This document shows, piece after piece, positions 1 to 4,035 of a DNA stretch of 5,211 bases (the stretch's first letter is position 1; every line of letters starts with the position of its first letter). The position numbers were made by a program, and so were the translations under genes. The stretch spans positions 1 through 5,211 of the forward strand of contig CAJQOB010000365.1 in the NCBI GenBank assembly GCA_905479845.1. The letters are read 5' to 3'. The stretch is from an uncultured Flavobacteriales bacterium. GTDB taxonomy: Bacteria; Bacteroidota; Bacteroidia; Flavobacteriales_D; Crocinitomicaceae. Under the pieces are notes generated by a model that saw nothing but the letters and a program-made list of their open reading frames with translations, searched no databases and had not been told where the DNA came from.

Positions 1-312
1 GACGAGGCCGCGTTTCGTTCCCGTATGAGCTATAGTCAATATCAGCGTGACGAGTTGCTCCGAACTTCATTTTTAGCCTTGATCATAAAAACGGTCATCA
101 CGATTCTTTTGGGTGTGATTTTATCCATCATACTTTACAAAATTGCAGTTCAGATCTACGGACCAAAAACTGACACATGGACAGAATCCAAAAGTATTTA
201 CCTATTGGCAGGTACGTACATTTTCATGTTGATCGGATTATCGTACATCTACGAACCGCTTGTGAAGAACTTGATAATTGGTAAACCAAAACGAGGGATC
301 GTGAAAACTTGA
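1..312 (+). CDS. Small membrane protein, or C-terminal end of a larger one (5' end possibly outside window)
   Basis: The reading frame is open from the first base. An ATG at 25 would give 95 residues, but the eight codons before it (reading DEAAFRSR) are also open and fairly GC-rich, and there is no AT-rich leader or ribosome-binding site, so the true start may lie left of the window. Counting from the ATG, two hydrophobic stretches suited to membrane helices lie at about residues 15-40 and 59-77. They are joined by a polar loop of about 18 residues (GPKTD to ESKS), and the protein ends in a basic tail (KPKRGIVKT). I do not recognise the family. The gene ends in TGA at 310-312, only seven bases from the stop codon of the convergent OmpA-like gene, so any terminator must lie inside coding sequence. 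The coding call is firm because of the helices and tight packing; the function is unknown. Confidence 0.65.
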   Translation, partial: DEAAFRSRMSYSQYQRDELLRTSFLALIIKTVITILLGVILSIILYKIAVQIYGPKTDTWTESKSIYLLAGTYIFMLIGLSYIYEPLVKNLIIGKPKRGIVKT

Positions 313-319
313 TCGAAAC

Positions 320-1960
320 TTATCGAATCCTATTTCTTCCGATGTAATCTGGGTAGAACTTCTTTTTTGATTGCCGTTTCCCACTTTTTTTGTCGTAGCC
401 CTGACCGATTTTCAACGTGATATCCTTCTGGTAGATTACCGCCGCAAACCAAATATTTGTCTCAGGCTTTGCTCGTTTCAATGATTTCATCACCTTCTTA
501 GACAATTCCCCCCCCTTCACGATGTGTTTATGCGTTCCCACTTGCAAGTAGATGTAATCAATGTCGAAGGTCTTTTTAAGGTGATATATGGACGTATCGT
601 ATTTCACCACGAACTCTGGATGTGAGAAGAGATCCTCATCTTTCAAAACGCTCAACTTCGTGTCAGAAATCTTTCGTTCGCGAATGTATACCGATGGCGC
701 ACCCAGGTCCGCAGCATGGTAAGCGTGAGTATATAGGAATTTACTCTTTCCTCTGGACCAACCCAAGAATGATAAATGAACCGTACTTGGCGCTTCTTTG
801 TCAACTGTTAGGGTCAAGTCCCAATTCTTCGCTCCCGTTTTCTTAATGTTCCAATCGAGATCTCCGTTACTAGCAATTGGTTGAATCGAATCATAATCGA
901 AGTAGGACTGAATCAGTAAGTGATGCGTATACCCACGGTAAAGAATTTCTTGCGTTGTTTCTGGATCATGGATTCTCAACTGGCTGCTTCGGACAGCATC
1001 GTTAAAAGCACCTATTCCGATCACCTCGAGCTCAACGCGCTCGTTCAACCGTCTAAGTTCTGCCTGTTTTTGAGGGGCATCCTTCAACTCATCGAGGATA
1101 ATTTGAGGAATCATTGGTCGACCTCCTCCCATTCCTTTTGCAGATAAACGAGATGTTGAAAGGTTGAAGGTTGATGTTAACTTCTTGAGAAATGCTTTGG
1201 CTCGATCAACCGACAAATGTGTACTCGTTTGTGAGCGATTCGATTGTGTGTGAAGGGACAATCGGAACTTCACTCCAGGATGGCATAGAATGAATGCTGC
1301 AAGCGATGCGTATTCATCGTGATCTTCTTCGAAGTTTGCTAGTTCAACACTGTTTTTCTTGAATTCAACGAAATCCAATCGGAAACGATCTCCAAGGTTG
1401 ATCATTCCTTCCTCTTCAATTCGATAGTATTTCTCCAGTTCCGTAATACCTGTTGATCGATATGCACAATCCATTTTCTGCTCTACATCATCTATCACCA
1501 AGATCACACGTTTGTTAATCTCATGGATAGAATCTCTTTGTACACGATCTTTCGCAGTGAAGTGCGCGAAGTTCTCTTCAGGAATAATTGGCTTGTGTTC
1601 TCCCCAACCTTTGCCCGAAAAACGAATAGGATCGAATCCTTCATCTGTCGTTAGCCATTCAATGAAAGACTCGGACATAATTTGTGTCGTCTCTAAGTTA
1701 CGTTTTGCACTTCCTTTTGTATCAGAATAGACATTAATTCCAACAGAAATTCGCGGGTTTTTCTTTAGGAAACGAACAAGGCGATCCTTGTCTGGACCTT
1801 TAACATTCCACCCTCGGTAGTATGGCCCTCCAACGATGTCAATTTCAGTAAGAATTGAATCACCAATTATGAAGTAATCACTTTCAAAGGACTTGTAACT
1901 CTGCGCAGCTGTTATTCCAGAAGTAAGAACAAATATGAAGAGTATTACTAGTGTGCGCAT
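320..1960 (-). CDS. Exported protein with two tandem OmpA/MotB-like domains and a unique C-terminal region
   Basis: This 546-residue protein starts with a clear signal peptide: a basic start, a hydrophobic core at residues 4-13, and probable cleavage near AAQ-S at 18-21. It therefore acts in the periplasm or outer membrane. Two OmpA-like domains follow. Domain 1 (about 35-158) has YSDTKGS at 78-84, SGKGWGEHKPI at 115-125 and INKRV at 148-152. Domain 2 (about 190-315) has HLSVDRA at 248-254, SAKGMGGGRP at 273-282 and LNERVELEV at 305-313. The family normally binds peptidoglycan diaminopimelate through an Asp and an Arg. Domain 1 keeps the Asp (D80) but lacks the Arg; domain 2 has Gln (Q239) for Asp but keeps R253. 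Residues 320-546 are rich in predicted beta strands, end very basic, and match nothing I can name; the segment at 448-520 faintly recalls the C-terminal region of GldM. The start is set by the signal peptide. No Shine-Dalgarno sequence precedes it, as is usual in Bacteroidota. The likely role is envelope structure; this is inference. Confidence 0.88.
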   Translation of the reverse strand: MRTLVILFIFVLTSGITAAQSYKSFESDYFIIGDSILTEIDIVGGPYYRGWNVKGPDKDRLVRFLKKNPRISVGINVYSDTKGSAKRNLETTQIMSESFIEWLTTDEGFDPIRFSGKGWGEHKPIIPEENFAHFTAKDRVQRDSIHEINKRVILVIDDVEQKMDCAYRSTGITELEKYYRIEEEGMINLGDRFRLDFVEFKKNSVELANFEEDHDEYASLAAFILCHPGVKFRLSLHTQSNRSQTSTHLSVDRAKAFLKKLTSTFNLSTSRLSAKGMGGGRPMIPQIILDELKDAPQKQAELRRLNERVELEVIGIGAFNDAVRSSQLRIHDPETTQEILYRGYTHHLLIQSYFDYDSIQPIASNGDLDWNIKKTGAKNWDLTLTVDKEAPSTVHLSFLGWSRGKSKFLYTHAYHAADLGAPSVYIRERKISDTKLSVLKDEDLFSHPEFVVKYDTSIYHLKKTFDIDYIYLQVGTHKHIVKGGELSKKVMKSLKRAKPETNIWFAAVIYQKDITLKIGQGYDKKSGKRQSKKKFYPDYIGRNRIR

Positions 1961-1981
1961 TCGTTGTTGACGTGTTTTTGG

Positions 1982-2015
1982 TAAATATACAAAGTAAGGT
2001 TTAGTCTTTAGCCAA
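1982..2015 (-). promoter_or_regulatory. Candidate Bacteroidota-type promoter for the OmpA-like gene
   Basis: Read on the - strand, TATATTTA (1982-1989) matches the Bacteroidota -7 consensus TAnnTTTG at seven of eight bases, with a TTG (2013-2015) 23 bases upstream as a possible -33 element. An alternative -7 box, TTACTTTG (1990-1997), sits only 15 bases from the same TTG. The elements lie 22-55 bases before the start codon, in the AT-rich divergent intergenic region. This is a visual match only. Confidence 0.3.
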
Positions 2016-2074
2016 TTGGGGAATTGTTATTCATTCGGAATCAAACAAAAATACGATGTGCGATTAAGAAGACA

Positions 2075-2102
2075 TTGATTTAAAATAAGATACGTAACTT
2101 AA
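2075..2102 (+). promoter_or_regulatory. Candidate Bacteroidota-type promoter for the iron-sulfur protein gene
   Basis: A TTG at 2075-2077 is followed after 17 bases by TAACTTAA at 2095-2102, which matches TAnnTTTG at six of eight positions. Transcription would start near 2109, giving a leader of only about a dozen bases before the ATG at 2122. The match is weak but the spacing is right, and no better candidate is seen in the 161-bp divergent region. Confidence 0.28.
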
Positions 2103-2121
2103 TAGAACAAAAATCACCATC

Positions 2122-2337
2122 ATGAAGAACGTAGTAAAGAAATATTCGAACGATGACGTTACTGTTATTTGGGACTCAAAGAAGTGTAAACACGCCGCTG
2201 AATGCGTCAAGAATGCGCCGAATGTGTTTAGGCCGAAAGAACAACCTTGGATTAAAATAGAAGATGGTGACACGGATGAAATTACAGGTGCTATTGATAA
2301 GTGTCCATCCGGGGCATTGAGTTATGTGAGGAGGTAA
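2122..2337 (+). CDS. Divergent 4Fe-4S mono-cluster protein (Fer4_19 / YjdI-like)
   Basis: This 71-residue soluble protein has the pattern of the YjdI-type Fer4_19 family. A short beta-strand start (VTVIWDSKKC) leads to C22, then KHAAEC with C28, a PNVF segment at 33-36, a PWI motif at 42-44, and CPSGAL at 61-66 near the C-terminus. The three cysteines C22, C28 and C61, perhaps with H24 as an extra ligand, would hold one iron-sulfur cluster. This is fewer than the four cysteines of a standard bacterial ferredoxin, and is the usual state of this family. Length is typical. Family members are small presumed electron carriers or iron-sulfur proteins of unsettled role, often near acetyltransferase genes; no such neighbour is seen here. 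The gene stands alone, divergent from the OmpA-like gene and convergent with the Rhs orphan. No Shine-Dalgarno sequence precedes the ATG. Family assignment is confident; physiological role is not known. Confidence 0.88.
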   Translation: MKNVVKKYSNDDVTVIWDSKKCKHAAECVKNAPNVFRPKEQPWIKIEDGDTDEITGAIDKCPSGALSYVRR

Positions 2338-2390
2338 ACTTCGTTACTTGGACTTCGTTCAGTGGTCTTCTGTTTGATGATTCACTAATT

Positions 2391-2420
2391 GCGGAGGGGA
2401 AGATCTCCGTAGCTGTTTTA
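2391..2420 (+). terminator. Candidate weak terminator hairpin after the iron-sulfur protein gene
   Basis: GCGGAG at 2391-2396 pairs with CTCCGT at 2405-2410 (five Watson-Crick pairs plus one outer G-T pair) around an eight-base loop. A short T-containing stretch (TGTTTTA) follows. It lies about 55 bases after the stop codon at 2337. The stem is short and the T tract is interrupted, so this is tentative. Confidence 0.28.
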
Positions 2421-2473
2421 TCCTATTAGCATTTCTGTTTGAACAAGTTCTATTTAACACATTACCTACATTG

Positions 2474-2602
2474 CTAATCAATTTCTTCTAGAGCGTTCTT
2501 AATGAGTGCGTGATTTTTCACATCTTCGGAAATAGCATTCAAAAACATTCTATATTCACTTTCTCCAATAGTGTTCCTGAGTTGAAATGCGAAAAAATTG
2601 GA
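2474..2602 (-). pseudogene. Relic 3' end of a lost gene, probably of an old toxin or immunity gene
   Basis: From 2602 down to a TAG at 2474-2476, a - strand frame different from that of the orphan Rhs ORF reads 42 sense codons with protein-like composition, ending RMFLNAISEDVKNHA, then LIKNALEEID and stop. It has no start of its own upstream: a TAA at 2603-2605 closes the frame just before it. It begins 14 bases after core homology ends at 2616. In Rhs loci the DNA after the core encodes the toxin and then its immunity protein, so a helix-rich C-terminal end at this place is best read as the last part of such a gene, left after a deletion removed the toxin and most of its partner. It resembles neither the current toxin tip nor the current immunity protein. 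The reading is inferred from position and composition; no family is recognised. Confidence 0.45.
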
Positions 2603-3116
2603 TTATTGCTAGGCCCTGACTCACGTATGTGCTACTCTCAGGAGAGTAATAACGGAATCGGTTGTAAGCTAACTCAGTCTCAGTGTCCAAGTACTGTCCT
2701 TGATACAAGAACGGTATGAAATTCTCAAACCCTGTTTCTTTTCTCGTTTGTCCGTAAATTCCTAATTCGCGCGACCACACCTTCTTCCCTTCTTCATCAT
2801 AAGCCTCAGTTGGGGTTCCCAAATGATCTGTAATGATCGAATACGATTTGAAACCTTGAAGCTTCGCCATTGGAATGAAGGTTCCATCTTCGAAGATCCA
2901 AGTTGTGAGGTTCTCTGGAATGGTGAAGTTGAGTTCGCCTTTCATTTCGGCTCCGCTCAATGGTCGGCTCACTCCGAATATGGATTCATCAATAGCTGAA
3001 GTCCATTCATGAAGGGGAACATTGCCTTGTATCATTGAAAGTTGAAAGATGCAGACCACCAAAAGAATGGAATTCAAAACCCATCTACTCACACTTGTTA
3101 TTTTGCGATTTTTCAT
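2556..3116 (-). CDS. Orphan Rhs core fragment with signal-peptide-like leader (internally deleted Rhs gene)
   Basis: This ORF has 186 residues. Residues 1-30 form an export-signal-like leader: a basic start (MKNRK) with R11, then a hydrophobic run at about 13-25. From G31 to Q167 it is a copy of the last core residues of the upstream Rhs protein (135 of 137 identical), including the RHS-associated signature YNRFRYYSPES. Where an intact core continues DPIGLSGG, this one changes to an unrelated 19-residue tail (GLAIIQFF to EHYWRK), so the DPxGL cleavage motif and any toxin tip are absent. Homology to the full gene begins abruptly at 3026. The simplest reading is a full-length exported Rhs gene that lost its YD-repeat body by an in-frame deletion and its tip by a second deletion. 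A recombined orphan tip is the alternative. Nearly all differences from the other copy are synonymous, so the core part has been under selection or conversion. An A-rich GAAAAAAG precedes the start. Whether it is expressed is unknown. Confidence 0.7.
   Translation of the reverse strand: MKNRKITSVSRWVLNSILLVVCIFQLSMIQGNVPLHEWTSAIDESIFGVSRPLSGAEMKGELNFTIPENLTTWIFEDGTFIPMAKLQGFKSYSIITDHLGTPTEAYDEEGKKVWSRELGIYGQTRKETGFENFIPFLYQGQYLDTETELAYNRFRYYSPESSTYVSQGLAIIQFFRISTQEHYWRK
2616..3026 (-). repeat. Direct repeat copy 1 of the Rhs 3' core
   Basis: These 411 bases align without gaps to 4120-4530, offset by exactly 1504 bp and in the same orientation. A hand comparison gives about 45 mismatches (near 89% identity), of which only two change the protein (Ile for Val, Ser for Gly). 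Mismatches cluster at 2622-2730, 2829-2931 and 2993-3000; stretches 2731-2828 (98 bp) and 2932-2992 (61 bp) are perfectly identical. Similarity stops sharply at both ends. Confidence 0.92.
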
Positions 3117-3243
3117 TTATTCTTTTTTCAGGTGCAAGTTGAATCACGGGGTTCGAAATGAACTCGATAGATAACTTCTAAAGAACGATCTCCATTACTG
3201 ACCTATTGAATATTCGAATTTACAAATATTCATCAAACCTATG

Positions 3244-3272
3244 AACTGTTAGTTTTCAGTAGGTTAACAGTT
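3244..3272. repeat. Inverted repeat, possible bidirectional terminator between immunity gene and orphan
   Basis: AACTGTTA (3244-3251) and TAACAGTT (3265-3272) are perfect 8-bp inverted repeats around a 13-base loop. An overlapping, mutually exclusive pair, AACCTA (3236-3241) and TAGGTT (3260-3265), could form instead. It lies about 105 bases downstream of the immunity gene stop on the - strand. On the + strand the arm runs into TTTTGG, and no long T tract follows on either strand, so a terminator role is tentative. A second perfect 8-bp pair, TGAATATT and AATATTCA, lies at 3207-3232. Confidence 0.35.
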
Positions 3273-3377
3273 TTGGCAATCGAAAAGTGCAAATTGGACC
3301 ATTACCGGTTTAAAGTGAGTTCAATAGAACACTTCTAAGAATTGAATCCAATTTTGAGATTCTCTATATCGAAATAT

Positions 3378-3692
3378 TTATAGTGTTTCACTGTCATCCA
3401 AAAAGAAGGCATTCTCTTTTAATTTATCTCTTTTGGACAGAGATTTCATCAGATTAACATTCTCAAAAACTGATCTTGACGTAGAACTTATAATTTCTAA
3501 CTGTTCAAGACTAATCTCAAATGAGACAGAATCATCATCTATCAACAATTTTTTCAAATCCTTCTTTCTTAAAAGCACTCTAGCTTTCTCACTTTTGTCA
3601 GAAACATTATATGTCGCGTCAACAGCTCCAAACTGACCTTCTCCATTTAGATACTGGAGCAAATATGCACCTGTATAGATTTTTTTCTCCAT
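3378..3692 (-). CDS. Putative immunity protein for the Rhs toxin tip
   Basis: This 104-residue soluble, charged protein has no signal peptide or membrane segment. It starts ten bases after the Rhs stop codon at 3703, so the two are almost certainly co-transcribed. A small unrelated gene directly after an Rhs toxin tip is, by general rule in polymorphic toxin systems, the cognate immunity protein that binds and neutralises the toxin in the producer and its kin. The sequence starts MEKKIYTGAYLLQYLNGEG, has a basic middle (LLRKKDLKKLL at 40-50), an acidic segment (IDDDSVSFEISLEQLEII) and a charged tail ending DDSETL. I recognise no immunity family. Its DNA is AT-rich (18 of 60 bases are G or C at 3421-3480), like the toxin tip and unlike the Rhs core (29 of 60 at 4261-4320), which fits acquisition of tip and immunity gene as a unit. 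The function is inferred from position, not homology. Confidence 0.72.
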   Translation of the reverse strand: MEKKIYTGAYLLQYLNGEGQFGAVDATYNVSDKSEKARVLLRKKDLKKLLIDDDSVSFEISLEQLEIISSTSRSVFENVNLMKSLSKRDKLKENAFFLDDSETL

Positions 3693-3702
3693 ATACCACT
3701 AT

Positions 3703-4035
3703 TTAGCACTTCTTTATTTTCACTTCTGGCTGCTCACCTAAGGGAAGAGGCATTCCTCCGTCTAGGAGTTTGTTCAATTTATTTATATTATCTTGAAAAT
3801 TAGGATGAATATTTGTTAGTCCTGCTTCTTGAGCAATATAAAGTGTTCGATTGTTAAGTGCTACTATATCTCTTCCTCCGTTTAACTCCATTACATTTAA
3901 AGTTAACCCGTCTGGTAATCTTCCTAAATCAGCAGCTTCTTCAATTAAATCCTCAACGAGTTCACCTGCCCTTGGCCCGTCTGCTATAACATTACTAATA
4001 GAATTTTGTGAAAAAGCTATATCCCAAGGGTCCAT
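3703..4035 (-). other. Rhs C-terminal toxin tip (110 residues after the DPYGL cleavage motif)
   Basis: The domain runs from the Met straight after DPYGL (ATG at 4033-4035) to the C-terminal KIKKC. It opens DPWDIAFSQNSIS, continues with an acidic helix (ELVEDLIEEAADLG), then LTLNVMELNGG, ALNNRTLYIAQEAGL and a polar tail. The pairing of an early FSQxSIS with a later NNRxL..A.EAG matches, from memory, a class of small tips in Rhs and CdiA-type toxins carrying (F)xQxSxS and DNxRxxAAxxAG. A ParB-like nuclease fold would be one option for that class, but I cannot confirm it or name an activity. Candidate functional residues by conservation are S and Q of FSQNSIS and the Asn-Asn-Arg of NNRTL. DNA composition drops from the core (29 of 60 G+C at 4261-4320) toward the AT-rich tip and immunity gene, typical of an exchanged module. 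Confidence 0.6.

Noticed and set aside
622..1730. Three + strand open frames (622-846, 920-1147, 1512-1730)
   Set aside because: All lie opposite the OmpA-like gene, have no recognisable domain, and read with serine/cysteine-rich composition typical of antisense shadows.
2064..2273. - strand frame opposite the iron-sulfur protein gene
   Set aside because: It is the antisense of a clearly recognised Fer4_19 gene; its hydrophobic run is a by-product of the A-rich leader and lysine/asparagine codons on the other strand.
2368..2442. 10-bp direct repeat TTCTGTTTGA at 2368-2377 and 2433-2442
   Set aside because: Too short and low in complexity to support an attachment site or element boundary.
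2510..2719. + strand open frame over the orphan Rhs tail
   Set aside because: It is antisense to the core repeat and its relic tail, with no family features.
3361..3390. AT-rich partial palindrome after the immunity stop codon as terminator
   Set aside because: The stem is only about five A-T-rich pairs, with no T tract on the transcribed strand.
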